Notes: generated by a model from the sequence alone, not told the origin. Shown: positions 1 through 7,717, counted from the first letter of the stretch. The stretch: 50,916 bases of DNA from Candidatus Saccharibacteria bacterium UBA5170 (GCA_002413425.1 DHWY01000002.1:129183-180098), one strand, 5' to 3'. A program made the numbers and translations.

Positions 1-243
1 GTGATCGCCAAAGCCATGTGCCAATTCGTCAGAGATACCGATGCCACTCCAACTGTGAATAGTCGTGCCGCCCAGGTGTGTCGCCGCTAGCCCCGTCGTG
101 GCCGTCACCGACACGTGCTTACCCTCGCCTTTAGAAAGGTGAATAAACTGATTCAATACGAAAGTCTTGCCCGCCCCCGCTGGTCCGGTCAGTAGCACGC
201 TTTCCCCCGCGAGCATAATCTCTAGTGCAAGTCCCTGATTCAT
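1..243 (-). CDS. PIF1-like helicase / AAA ATPase, N-terminal part (cut by window edge)
   Basis: An open frame starts at the ATG complementary to 241-243 and runs off the left edge, so only 81 residues are visible. It opens with a short N-terminus and then a Walker A motif GPAGAGKT at about residues 20-27, followed by TATTGLAATHLGGTTIHSW, the layout of PIF1/RecD2-type SF1B helicases (motif I followed by motif Ia with the TIHSW-like stretch). Such enzymes unwind DNA 5' to 3' and are common single copies in CPR genomes. The remainder, including motifs II-VI, lies outside the window. It is divergent from the LssY_C gene at 302 and shares the short intergenic region with it. Confidence 0.75.
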   Translation of the reverse strand, partial: MNQGLALEIMLAGESVLLTGPAGAGKTFVLNQFIHLSKGEGKHVSVTATTGLAATHLGGTTIHSWSGIGISDELAHGFGDH

Positions 244-261
244 TACTTTAAGTATATCATT

Positions 262-292
262 TTTACACAAGCTTGCCTTAGTCAGCTATAAT
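262..292 (+). promoter_or_regulatory. Promoter of the LssY_C gene, near-leaderless
   Basis: A perfect TATAAT at 287-292 lies only nine bases before the ATG at 302, with a TTTACA at 262-267 as a possible -35 (19-bp spacer). Transcription starting 6-7 bases after the -10 would leave at most two or three untranslated bases and no Shine-Dalgarno, so the mRNA is probably leaderless. Confidence 0.55.
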
Positions 293-301
293 GAATTGAT
301 A

Positions 302-1150
302 ATGTTTAATTTTCTATTTCGCACCCTTTGGCGGGTTTTAATTTTTGCGGCTGGTACCCTGATTCTATGGTTAACCGTCTTCAGGGTCTACCCCTACGCC
401 CATAACCGTCTGCCGTTTTACGTCGTGCTGCTGTTGCTTTACTACCTCTTGGCTTACATTGCAGTTCCGGCCCTCATCCGTGTCTTTCGCCTGGTCATAA
501 AGCCTAACCGCATTCCCCTGTACACCACGATGCGCGACGGTTGGCCGTCTGATCCGGTCAACTTGGCCGTCATCGTCAAAGATCGCAAACACCTCCAGGT
601 GGCTATGGAAAAAGCCGGCTGGTATACCGCCGATCCGGCGACGTTGAAAAACCGCTTTCGCGAGCTTGTATCTATCGTATTTAACACGCCGTACGAACGT
701 GCTCCGTTTACCTCCCTATATCTGTTCAATCGTCCCCAAGATATTGGTTTCGAAATCCCCCTTAACGACGCCCGAAGCGCCCGAACCCGGCACCACGTCC
801 GTTTCTGGCGACTAGAAATACCCCCTTTTGGCGAAAAGGACTCCAGCCATCATAAGTTCTGGACGCATCAACTCCGTCATCTGCTTCATCTCGAAAAAGA
901 GATCTGGATAGGTGCCGCGATTGAAGAGTCGCACGCCGTCGACATTCAATGGCACACCGGAAAACTCAACCATGGCGGCAATAAATACTCTGATCGCGAA
1001 CGAGATTTTATTGTCGACTCGCTCAAACAGACATACCAAGTCAAGAGGATGCATACGACCGAAGCGGGTGAAGAAATTAAATTTCGCGGTCAGCAATTTA
1101 ATGTATTCTACTATACTGACGGTGGCATCCAAGTCGTGCGCCTCAAATAG
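302..1150 (+). CDS. Membrane protein with LssY_C domain
   Basis: The ATG at 302 is preferred over the in-frame TTG at 296, because the -10 box ends at 292. The 282-residue product has two N-terminal transmembrane helices (about residues 8-28 and 37-61) followed by a soluble domain. The soluble part carries the features of the LssY C-terminal family: GW(Y/H)xADP at about 105, the SPLYLF/RPQD-type stretch (here TSLYLFNRPQDIGFE) near 138-152, and RHHVRFW at about 162. LssY_C domains occur alone or fused to PAP2/DedA membrane proteins; the biochemical role is unknown. It stands alone, with a terminator 90 bp downstream. Confidence 0.75.
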   Translation: MFNFLFRTLWRVLIFAAGTLILWLTVFRVYPYAHNRLPFYVVLLLLYYLLAYIAVPALIRVFRLVIKPNRIPLYTTMRDGWPSDPVNLAVIVKDRKHLQVAMEKAGWYTADPATLKNRFRELVSIVFNTPYERAPFTSLYLFNRPQDIGFEIPLNDARSARTRHHVRFWRLEIPPFGEKDSSHHKFWTHQLRHLLHLEKEIWIGAAIEESHAVDIQWHTGKLNHGGNKYSDRERDFIVDSLKQTYQVKRMHTTEAGEEIKFRGQQFNVFYYTDGGIQVVRLK

Positions 1151-1172
1151 GCGCTATTTGGTCTTAATCATA

Positions 1173-1181
1173 TGCTACACT
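1173..1181 (+). promoter_or_regulatory. Extended -10 promoter before the pyrB-like leader
   Basis: TGCTACACT at 1173-1181 fits an extended -10 (TGnTACACT) with no convincing -35. A start near 1188 would give a leader of about 95 nt that contains an intrinsic terminator before the carbamoyltransferase start codon. Confidence 0.4.
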
Positions 1182-1240
1182 AAGCATCAGGAGTTTCACA
1201 ATCATACAAAAGCTACATCAGACATACATTCAATAGCAAT

Positions 1241-1269
1241 AACCGGTAGGGTAACCTACCGGTTTTTTT
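1241..1269 (+). terminator. Intrinsic terminator in the leader of the carbamoyltransferase gene (possible attenuator)
   Basis: A perfect 10-bp stem (AACCGGTAGG at 1241-1250 and CCTACCGGTT at 1255-1264) with a GTAA loop is followed by seven T (1263-1269). The AAGGAG ribosome binding site (1272-1277) and ATG (1283) follow at once. It could simply end the LssY_C transcript, but its position just before the Shine-Dalgarno and after a candidate promoter also fits transcription attenuation. Confidence 0.8.
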
Positions 1270-1282
1270 ATAAGGAGACAAC

Positions 1283-2341
1283 ATGACACTGTCAGCAGAA
1301 ATAATAACGAATCCGAGCAACAGACTAACGTACATGGAGCCAATCAAGGGTGATGCTCACGGAAAAAACCTACTTTCCATGTACCAGCTCAGCGATAAGG
1401 ACATATACGACTATATCAAAGAAGCTAAGGCCGCCGAGACGATTTTACGAGATCCCTCGCGTCGGGGTGTGACGCTACTGCCCCACTACGTCTTGAAGGC
1501 GGTCATGCGACAGCCGTCAACCCGCACGGGCGGCAGTATGACAACAGCAATGGAAAAATTAGGCGGCTCAGCTCAGCTTATCAGCGGTATGGGCAGTTCA
1601 TCTGAGGCCAAGGGCGAATCACTGGCTGATTCATGGGCAGCTTTTGCAACTCAAGCCGATATTCTGGGTATTCGAACGGCCGAAGACGAAGGTCCGGCTT
1701 TCGCCGCGCAGGCCATAGCCACGGCAGCAGAGCGTGGTAGTCTACTTAACCTCGTGCCGGTCATTAATTTGGGCGATGGCCGCAACGAGCACCCCACCCA
1801 AGCACTTGGCGATATGTTTACCATTTACAAAAAATTCGGAAGCTTTGAAGGCTTGACGGCTACGGTCGTGGGCGACCAAGAGCGTTATCGCGCCCACCAC
1901 TCCTTTATGATTGGAGCTGTAGCACTCGGTATGTCTATCAGGGCCGTTGAATCGCCAGCGGCGTTGGTACCGCCTGCGTTAGTGGAACAACTCGGTGATA
2001 GCTTGACCCGAACTGATGATTTGGACGAAGCGATGCGGGCTGCTGACGTTTTGTATCTCGGCCGCAACCCCGATGAATACGCCGGAGATGACAGCCAAGA
2101 AAAGCTACGAAGCAAACAGTTAGCTCGAGACTATGCCAGCTGGATAGTCGATTACGACAGAATACAACAGATGTCACCGGACAGCATCGTTCTACACCCC
2201 CGACCACGGAGAGACGAACTTCACCCCAGCGTGGATACCGATCCTAGAATGAAGGACGTGGAGCAAATGGCCAACATGATACCTATGCGCATGGCCATCA
2301 TTGCCAGGCACCTTGGCAAATCTATTGCTAAGTCTTTATAG
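1283..2341 (+). CDS. pyrB: Aspartate carbamoyltransferase-like protein
   Basis: Start chosen at ATG 1283 with AAGGAG five bases upstream. The 352-residue product has the carbamoyltransferase signature STRT (79-82, in RQPSTRTGGSM), the ATCase-type KGES loop at 110-113, and GDGRNEHPTQALGD at 164-177, where HPTQ binds carbamoyl phosphate. A late HPRPR (about 300) sits where ATCases have HPLPR. NEHPTQAL favours aspartate over ornithine carbamoyltransferase, so the expected reaction is carbamoyl phosphate plus aspartate to N-carbamoyl-aspartate in pyrimidine synthesis. It is about 40 residues longer than the usual 310 and has no pyrI or other pyr gene beside it, so substrate specificity is not certain; it could be an unusual transcarbamylase paralogue. 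Confidence 0.75.
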   Translation: MTLSAEIITNPSNRLTYMEPIKGDAHGKNLLSMYQLSDKDIYDYIKEAKAAETILRDPSRRGVTLLPHYVLKAVMRQPSTRTGGSMTTAMEKLGGSAQLISGMGSSSEAKGESLADSWAAFATQADILGIRTAEDEGPAFAAQAIATAAERGSLLNLVPVINLGDGRNEHPTQALGDMFTIYKKFGSFEGLTATVVGDQERYRAHHSFMIGAVALGMSIRAVESPAALVPPALVEQLGDSLTRTDDLDEAMRAADVLYLGRNPDEYAGDDSQEKLRSKQLARDYASWIVDYDRIQQMSPDSIVLHPRPRRDELHPSVDTDPRMKDVEQMANMIPMRMAIIARHLGKSIAKSL

Positions 2342-2348
2342 AAACCCA

Positions 2349-2438
2349 GAATCCTTTATTTGGTAATCCGCGCCAAGCAAGAAGAAGGATTCCACGAGGT
2401 CATCTGTCCATACTTATGCGTGGAGCCCCCCCTCGTGG
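2349..2438. repeat. Inverted repeats downstream of the pyrB-like gene
   Basis: GAATCCTT (2349-2356) pairs with AAGGATTC (2385-2392), enclosing a smaller TTGG/CCAA pair. TCCACGAGG (about 2391-2399) pairs with CCTCGTGGA (2431-2439). The second arm is part of the dispersed repeat described at 2421-2455. There is no clean U-tract, so it is a structured 3' region rather than a textbook terminator. Confidence 0.5.
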
Positions 2439-2455
2439 AGGATTTTAGAACTTTT
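2421..2455. repeat. Dispersed repeat family 1, copy 1
   Basis: Contains AGCCCCCCCTCGTGG followed by TTTTAGAACTTTT. It resembles copies near 5744, 28486 and 28972, whose shared pattern is AGCCCC-T-CGTGGACGA then G-CTTAGAACTTTT. This copy lies just upstream of a small membrane-protein gene, and its end merges with the TTGACA -35 of that gene. Confidence 0.5.
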
Positions 2456-2484
2456 GACAATAAAGTAAGCGCAAGGGTTATACT
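2454..2484 (+). promoter_or_regulatory. Promoter of the gene at 2515
   Basis: TTGACA at 2454-2459 and TATACT at 2479-2484, spacer 19 bp. A start near 2491 leaves a 24-nt leader holding TTGGAGAAATAACT, where GGAG serves as ribosome binding site for ATG 2515. Confidence 0.55.
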
Positions 2485-2514
2485 TGATAATATAAATAAA
2501 TTGGAGAAATAACT

Positions 2515-2916
2515 ATGCCTCAATCTGCAAACAACGATTGGCTGATTGGCCTAATCGGAGTGGCGTCCATACCCCTAATAATAGCTTTTATAATATTCAT
2601 AATCTGGCTCATCTTCGGTATAGGTACACTGACCAGACTTACTGATATAAAATATCTGCTAGATGACATTAAGGTTGCTCTTGAAAATAACAATACTAGC
2701 GATGTTTCGAGCGAGGTTGCGGATGAAACGCCAGCTAATATACCAGTGGCTATTGAACCAGAAGAGCCTATTGAAGAAAAGCCTAGCATATTGGCTAATG
2801 TAGCAAATGAGTTAATTGATCTAAAAAAACCGAGCAAAGTCTTTATATGGATACTCGGAACGACTGCAGTCGTATTTATCGCACTGATGGTAGTAGCCTT
2901 TTTCTTGAATCGCTAG
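2515..2916 (+). CDS. Small two-helix membrane protein, unknown function
   Basis: A 133-residue protein with a GGAG site eight bases before the ATG. A long hydrophobic segment occupies residues 9-40 (SIPLIIAFIIFIIWLIFGIG core) and a second about 108-131 near the C-terminus. Between them is an acidic, proline-rich linker (roughly 60-100, with EEPIEEKPS). This topology, two membrane anchors joined by a flexible charged loop, gives no known family. It sits alone between the pyrB-like gene and the convergent sugar-nucleotide operon and has its own promoter. No function is proposed. Confidence 0.55.
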   Translation: MPQSANNDWLIGLIGVASIPLIIAFIIFIIWLIFGIGTLTRLTDIKYLLDDIKVALENNNTSDVSSEVADETPANIPVAIEPEEPIEEKPSILANVANELIDLKKPSKVFIWILGTTAVVFIALMVVAFFLNR

Positions 2917-3086
2917 GATGCTCTTCGTGAACTATCCTTGGATCTTTTTTTAGAAGTTCGCCTCTAGAGTAAACTTAATTCTCGAGATAATGCTTGATGA
3001 ATTATCGGAGCTTTTTCCACTACCAGACTCCCCCGGCGCCTCCACAAACAATGGCTTATTTAATCCTTACTTTCGACGCGGAAAGT

Positions 3087-3133
3087 TCCGCTGTACAGCG
3101 GACAAACGCGCTTCTTTTGGCTGCAAAAGAAGC
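3087..3133. terminator. Palindrome plus hairpin between convergent genes
   Basis: TCCGCTGTACAGCGGA (3087-3102) is a perfect 16-bp palindrome. It is followed by a perfect 10-bp stem, GCTTCTTTTG (3110-3119) with CAAAAGAAGC (3124-3133) around a GCTG loop. They lie downstream of both the + gene ending at 2916 and the - gene ending at 3144. Neither has a full T-run, so a transcription-ending role is inferred from position. Confidence 0.45.
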
Positions 3134-3143
3134 AAAACCTGAG

Positions 3144-4556
3144 CTACTTTTCGCCCGCAAGTACCCCTTCTAGGCGACTAATGTCAAGTAATGTATCGGT
3201 TCCGGTCTTACTCTTAAGACTCAGCCTAGCTTCTTCTGTCCTAAACAAGCCCAATTTACTATCCACTCGTCTCAAAACACCATCGACAATCTTCTTTGAA
3301 ACGTCGGCACCGTAGATATTGCCCACTAAAGCCATCTTTTCATTATTGAGTGCACCCCTGATGATCTCAACGATAAAATCACTATCGATTGGTGGCGCCA
3401 ACACATTGCCGCCTGCCAATATCGACTCACCGCGATCCGAGCCAAACCGTAAAGTTACACACCGCACTCCCAATATATTCATTTCTTCCTGCATACTCCC
3501 CGAATCAGTCGCCACCGCCGCACACTCCCGCATTGCGGCAATCACGTCGCGGTAATATGGCCACACCTGAGAATAGATGAAGGTCTCTGGATACCGCGTT
3601 ACGAGCGAATCAATACGACCTCGTAAATTAAACGTATCGATGGCAGTTTCCGTTCCAAACAGTGAAATCAGCAAAACTTGATGACCTGATGTTACTAATT
3701 TTTCCATTGCTTCAATCAGGACTGTAAATCGCTTTTCGTCTTGGGTATTCTCGCGGCGATGAATACAAAACCGGATGAATTTGCCACCTTTAATTTGCGG
3801 GTAGGTTTCAAAAATTGTAGACTGCTCCGAATCCGCGATAGCCAACACTGTGGCGTCTGCCACGGTATTACCGACTACCTCGATGCGGTCAGCGCTAAAA
3901 CCCTCGGACAACAAGAATCCTTTAACCAACTCAACCGGTGCCGCGTGATAACCCGAAGCTGGTTCCGACACTCTGGTATTATACTGTTCCGGAAACGGTT
4001 CCATGCTACCGAGCTCAAAATTCTCCCGAATCTGCATCGCCTCATAATACTGCTGCCAATCAAACGTTCCAGCCTTGAAAGCGGCGTAATGCTCATCGTA
4101 CACCTCCGCTTTAGGCGTGAGCGTCCGGATACCGGCCTCCACGTGCACGCACGCCACCCGATGCATGTACGACCCCAGCCCAATGGCCATCGAGGTAGAC
4201 GTATCACCATGGATATAAGGTATCGGCGTCTTGCCTTGCTCAAGCAGGTACTCTAGAACCTCACCAAAGCGCTCAATCATCTGAGCAACTTTCTGGTGAA
4301 GAGTGCCATCGATTGCCAGCTGTATATCTACCTTGAGACCGAACTCTTCTTCCATGCCCCCGCTGTACCGAAAATCGTGATGCTGACCAGTGTGGCACAG
4401 AATCACAAGCTCACCGCGCTTCTTCAGTTCCAGATAGATTGGTGCCTGCTTAATTATGTCCGGCTTGGTTGCAATCATAACGATATGTACGACCTGCTGC
4501 GAAGAATCAGCCAACTTTTTTTCTAGATGGGGTAGGAAATATTTTGGAGTAATCAT
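3144..4556 (-). CDS. wecB: UDP-N-acetylglucosamine 2-epimerase family protein
   Basis: 470 residues of the non-hydrolysing UDP-GlcNAc 2-epimerase fold (GT-B), which interconverts UDP-GlcNAc and UDP-ManNAc for surface polysaccharide. Visible family motifs are ATKPDIIKQAP (29-39, substrate lysine), HTGQHHD (55-61), YIHGDTSTS (114-122), HVEAGIRT (138-145), PFPEQYNTR (187-195), GNTVADA and IHRREN. The family is usually about 370-380 residues; here roughly 40 extra residues (146-186) separate VEAGIRT from PFPEQ, plus an N-terminal extension of about 20. The start overlaps the stop of the upstream guanylyltransferase gene by 4 bp, so the two are translationally coupled. Confidence 0.85.
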   Translation of the reverse strand: MITPKYFLPHLEKKLADSSQQVVHIVMIATKPDIIKQAPIYLELKKRGELVILCHTGQHHDFRYSGGMEEEFGLKVDIQLAIDGTLHQKVAQMIERFGEVLEYLLEQGKTPIPYIHGDTSTSMAIGLGSYMHRVACVHVEAGIRTLTPKAEVYDEHYAAFKAGTFDWQQYYEAMQIRENFELGSMEPFPEQYNTRVSEPASGYHAAPVELVKGFLLSEGFSADRIEVVGNTVADATVLAIADSEQSTIFETYPQIKGGKFIRFCIHRRENTQDEKRFTVLIEAMEKLVTSGHQVLLISLFGTETAIDTFNLRGRIDSLVTRYPETFIYSQVWPYYRDVIAAMRECAAVATDSGSMQEEMNILGVRCVTLRFGSDRGESILAGGNVLAPPIDSDFIVEIIRGALNNEKMALVGNIYGADVSKKIVDGVLRRVDSKLGLFRTEEARLSLKSKTGTDTLLDISRLEGVLAGEK

Positions 4557-5734
4557 AGGTATGTGTGCCTGTTCTGCTTTTTGAGCTCATCGATTAGTTC
4601 TTTCATATCCAAAACTTTCTCCCTATCGGCCACCAGCACCACATCGCCAGTATCAACCACAATTATATTATTAAGACCCAAAGTCGCTATCAACCGGTCG
4701 CCACTGTATATCAAACTGTTATGACAATCCACCGACACCTGATTGCCTTTAGTAATCACGTCGTGATCGTTCAGGTCAGCCAGCATACCGTGGAGCGTCT
4801 TCCAGTCGCCAATGTCCGACCACGCGATGTCTGAAGGTATGATTAACAGCTTTTCGCTGTGTTCAGTCACTAGGTACTCAAAGGAAACCTTCTGCAAGCT
4901 GCTATAGAGCTTCTTAATTTCCCCGTCATTTTTAGAGTCCCCCATCAACTCCGAAATTTTACGCAACGTTTTGGCCATCGATGGATCGATTCCCTCAATC
5001 AGATTGAAGAACTGTGAAGCCCGGCCAATTTTATAGCCAGTATTCCAGAAATATTCCCACGATTTGGTAAATTGCTCTGCCGTCTCTAGGTCCGGTTTTT
5101 CAATAAACTTGTCGACGTAAAAGGCTTCGCCTTCGGGGTACGACTTAGCCTGATTACGAATCTTTATATAGCCGAGTCCGGTGTGAGCATATGTCGGCTT
5201 CACTCCAATCATCGAAATGAACTCCGGATAATCAACCGCCGCCAAATACGCAGTACGTACAGCCTTATTAAATTCCAGCGGGCTGTTGATAATATGGTCC
5301 GAATAAAAGATGCCAATAATGGCTTCCGGATCGCGTTCCAACAGAGCCGCGGAGGCAAAGCCAAAGGCCGGAGCCGTATCTCGCTGTTCCGGCTCTTGGA
5401 AGATATTTTCAGCTGGCATCTCGGCTAGTTGCTTCTCGACTTCGTGGGCATACTTACCGGTTGTTTGCACGAAAATATGATCCGCTGGGAATAACTCGCG
5501 CAACAGGTCGTACATTAGCTGGATCATGGTTTTTTGAGAATCAAACAAAGCCTGTAGCTGCTTAGGCGAATTCCGGCGGCTCATCGGCCAAAGCCTACTG
5601 CCCGAGCCTCCCGCCATAATGACGGCGTAATCATGCGTTTTGTGGTGAGTAGTAATGACAAGCTCCTTCGTTATTTGAATTATTGCTGCCTTTCCAATCT
5701 TAACATATAAGAGTATGTACCAAGTCTGAAGCAT
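4553..5734 (-). CDS. manC: Mannose-1-phosphate guanylyltransferase
   Basis: Nucleotidyltransferase that makes GDP-mannose from GTP and mannose-1-phosphate. Motifs: the GTP-binding signature MAGGSGSRLWPMSR starting near residue 40, QEPEQRDTAPAFGFA, YSDHII, FIEKP (about residue 205), WNTGYKIGR and SDIAWSDIGDW. These identify the ManC/GMP branch; the C-terminal isomerase domain of bifunctional ManC is absent. The ATG at 5734 has AGGA five bases before it but adds about 39 residues ahead of the signature. No other ATG/GTG/TTG lies between; an ATT at 5656 has GGAG six bases upstream and would give a normal N-terminus. First gene of a two-gene sugar-nucleotide operon with the epimerase. Confidence 0.88.
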   Translation of the reverse strand: MLQTWYILLYVKIGKAAIIQITKELVITTHHKTHDYAVIMAGGSGSRLWPMSRRNSPKQLQALFDSQKTMIQLMYDLLRELFPADHIFVQTTGKYAHEVEKQLAEMPAENIFQEPEQRDTAPAFGFASAALLERDPEAIIGIFYSDHIINSPLEFNKAVRTAYLAAVDYPEFISMIGVKPTYAHTGLGYIKIRNQAKSYPEGEAFYVDKFIEKPDLETAEQFTKSWEYFWNTGYKIGRASQFFNLIEGIDPSMAKTLRKISELMGDSKNDGEIKKLYSSLQKVSFEYLVTEHSEKLLIIPSDIAWSDIGDWKTLHGMLADLNDHDVITKGNQVSVDCHNSLIYSGDRLIATLGLNNIIVVDTGDVVLVADREKVLDMKELIDELKKQNRHTYL

Positions 5735-5743
5735 TGTTGTCCT

Positions 5744-5776
5744 GGCAGCCCCTCGTGGACGAGCTAAGAACCTTTA
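5744..5776. repeat. Dispersed repeat family 1, copy 2
   Basis: AGCCCCTCGTGGACGAGCT followed by AAGAACCTTTATT. CTCG and CGAG form a small stem around TGGA. On the minus strand the repeat overlaps the stop codon (TAG) of the 5764-6432 gene and ends just before the manC start region. Confidence 0.55.
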
Positions 5777-6432
5777 TTCGAGAAGTACAACCAAGTAATT
5801 AATGCGATGATGACCGCGATTACAATGCCACCTACGGCAAGAACATTCGATTTATCTAACCATTTTTGCGGTGTACCATTAACAATTTCAACTTTTTGAA
5901 CCTCATTATCTTTATCCCATTTGTGGACCCTGCCATTCGTTGCATCAATCACAAAGTCTCCTTTATTTAATTCGTCCCCATTAAGACTCATTTTCCTAAA
6001 GTCATTCAGAAGACCAGACCCCCAGTCTATTACATGCTGAGAATCTGCAACATCTTTCGCTACTGCATATACGAACAATCGGCCGTCAAAACGGGTATTG
6101 TATCTGTTCAAAGTAAAATCAACCGAATAATGCGTATCGCTAGTCTTACTTTTATTAACAATGTCTGATTTTATGCTTATACTTTCTATGTTACGTCCAT
6201 ATTTACTCGCGTCGCTCAAGACGAGTGTCATGCCATAAGGATCTGAAATTTCAAAAGTTGCGCCAATTTCAGTTTGAAATGAAAATTTTAACACGGACTC
6301 GTCAACCGATAGTCTACGCGCAATAATTTGAGCTATAGCTCTTAAATAATTGACGCTAATATAAGTAGGTAGCTTCACCTTTATCGCTTCACTAAAGGTT
6401 GTTTTGTACTCTCTTCCAGCTTCCGTCGTCAT
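5764..6432 (-). CDS. Tail-anchored protein of unknown function
   Basis: 222 residues. Mostly soluble, with mixed charged and beta-type sequence, and one hydrophobic helix at the C-terminus (about 196-216, VLAVGGIVIAVIIALITWLY) followed by four to six residues, the arrangement of a tail-anchored protein facing the cytoplasm. I recognise no domain. Its stop codon lies inside a copy of dispersed repeat family 1. The gene belongs to a stretch of orphan genes (5764-9073) with more AT-rich codon choice than the flanking manC/wecB pair, which suggests acquisition as accessory DNA. Confidence 0.55.
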   Translation of the reverse strand: MTTEAGREYKTTFSEAIKVKLPTYISVNYLRAIAQIIARRLSVDESVLKFSFQTEIGATFEISDPYGMTLVLSDASKYGRNIESISIKSDIVNKSKTSDTHYSVDFTLNRYNTRFDGRLFVYAVAKDVADSQHVIDWGSGLLNDFRKMSLNGDELNKGDFVIDATNGRVHKWDKDNEVQKVEIVNGTPQKWLDKSNVLAVGGIVIAVIIALITWLYFSNKGS

Positions 6433-6500
6433 ATAACCCCGATTACTTAATCTATATGAAGGTATTTTACTAAAAAATTTGGTATTTAGCGAATCATAAT

Positions 6501-6526
6501 GATGGTTTTTTGCAATGATAATTCCA
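6501..6526. repeat. Short repeat GCAATGATAATTCCA, copy 1
   Basis: GATGGTTTTTTGCAATGATA then ATTCCA at 6501-6526 matches 29549-29575 except for three or four positions. In both places the minus-strand reading puts TGGAATTATCATTGC a few tens of bases after the stop codon of a minus-strand gene. Confidence 0.5.
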
Positions 6527-6547
6527 TGAAATAAATATCCAATGAGT

Positions 6548-7480
6548 CTATCTTAATTTGATATAACCACGATTAAAATGAACGCAGACTGTTACTGCTG
6601 TAAAAATTGACTGTTCAGCCGCTTCTTGAGAGATATCCTGGGGCGTACCTGTCCCATGCCTATCACTGTGGCCTTCCCACACAACTTGCATTGATTGACG
6701 GATTACTCCAACGCCGAGATTTACCTCTGCTTCTCTAAGTGCAGACTGCCATTTCCCAGGGTTTGCTTTTAGTTCTCCAATGATGTGCCCTAATGTCGCA
6801 GAATTGTTTTGAGGGGTGACTATAGGCCAAGCTGCGGCCTCCATTGCTTTGATAGCATTATTGTATGCTTCAGAGGGATTTGGATTTCTTCCAAAACCTG
6901 CACTCCATGCTCTTTTCAGAAAATCACCTGACAAGTTTGTTGCTTCAGAGACAGTAGCGGCGTAAGCCTCTTGGGCTGTTTCATTTACTCTCTCCTCGAA
7001 AGTTGCTGTGTGCTGCCCACCGGGAACTGCAATCCATTTTGAACCCGATTCCTTTAGTATTAGATTTAAGCTAACGAAGCTTTCATCAAATGTATATGCC
7101 ATATGAGGATCTCCAATAGCCATGAAAGCTACCGCGACATCAAGGCAATGAATCTCGTCGTTACAATAATCGAGTAACTGTTTCTTGAGTTCGAATTTGT
7201 CTTCTGGGTCCTCAGGTAGTGATATTTGCAAGTAACGTTCCACGGCGTGAATAGCAGAAGTAGTTACTCCTATAACCCTATCCCCAGTACGGCGATCTCT
7301 AGTTCTACTCTCTGTAAGTTCGTCTACCCAAGCCTTAATTGACTTAATTAGCCAAGGAGGAGCCCCCTCTAATAGGGTTTCATCTGTGAAATTAGTACGA
7401 GTTGATGCTTGCCGTGTTATAGCCGTTCTCCTTGGTATATTCTTCTGCAATGTATTCATGATAACACCGCTGTATGTCAT
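6548..7480 (-). CDS. Possible HEPN/Abi_C-like protein
   Basis: 310 residues from ATG 7480, or 303 from the second ATG at 7459; neither has a good ribosome binding site. The C-terminal third looks like the abortive-infection C-terminal (Abi_C, HEPN-related) group: an AYNNAIKAMEAAAWPIV helix at about 210-226, then TLGHIIGEL, and near 278 a HSDRHGTG motif followed by an alanine-rich helix (QEAAEQSIFTAVTVCVHF). HEPN domains of this kind are RNases or RNA-binding modules in defence and toxin systems. The N-terminal 180 residues are not recognised. The match is by pattern only and no partner gene is evident. A 28-bp palindrome lies directly upstream. Confidence 0.5.
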   Translation of the reverse strand: MTYSGVIMNTLQKNIPRRTAITRQASTRTNFTDETLLEGAPPWLIKSIKAWVDELTESRTRDRRTGDRVIGVTTSAIHAVERYLQISLPEDPEDKFELKKQLLDYCNDEIHCLDVAVAFMAIGDPHMAYTFDESFVSLNLILKESGSKWIAVPGGQHTATFEERVNETAQEAYAATVSEATNLSGDFLKRAWSAGFGRNPNPSEAYNNAIKAMEAAAWPIVTPQNNSATLGHIIGELKANPGKWQSALREAEVNLGVGVIRQSMQVVWEGHSDRHGTGTPQDISQEAAEQSIFTAVTVCVHFNRGYIKLR

Positions 7481-7496
7481 GTGCTACTGGAAGCGT

Positions 7497-7524
7497 ATAT
7501 TTGCCTACTTAAGTAGGCAAATAT
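7497..7524. repeat. Perfect 28-bp palindrome
   Basis: ATATTTGCCTACTT (7497-7510) is followed immediately by its exact reverse complement (7511-7524). It lies 17 bp upstream of the 6548-7480 gene and overlaps the 3' end of the possible minus ORF 7505-7717. It fits a dimeric repressor operator; as RNA it would be a 12-13 bp hairpin with no T-run. Confidence 0.7.
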
Positions 7525-7717
7525 TAAAGAATGAATCAGTACACCTAGATAGATACTCTTCGATCTCGCTAACCACTTCTCTCATAACTTTAAGTTCTTT
7601 GCCTGTTACGTAGTGTGTTTGTGCGTAAATCGTGGTTGTGAGTGGGGTAAAGCTGATGGAGATCCCTGGCCAACACTCTATTTCAACGTAACGAGCCTCC
7701 TTAACGAACTTTGGCAA
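7505..7717 (-). CDS. Possible small ORF or gene remnant
   Basis: From a TTG at 7717 the frame encodes 70 residues with balanced protein-like composition (EIECWPGISISFTPLTTTIY, then a charged helix VMREVVSEIEEYLSR). The same frame stays open upstream to about 7800 without an ATG (WDYFGWSRAGVEYIHDADSV), so the visible ORF may be the 3' part of a longer or decayed gene whose start was lost where the PLD gene promoter now lies. No family recognised. The 3' end overlaps the 28-bp palindrome. Confidence 0.3.
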   Translation of the reverse strand: MPKFVKEARYVEIECWPGISISFTPLTTTIYAQTHYVTGKELKVMREVVSEIEEYLSRCTDSFFNICLLK

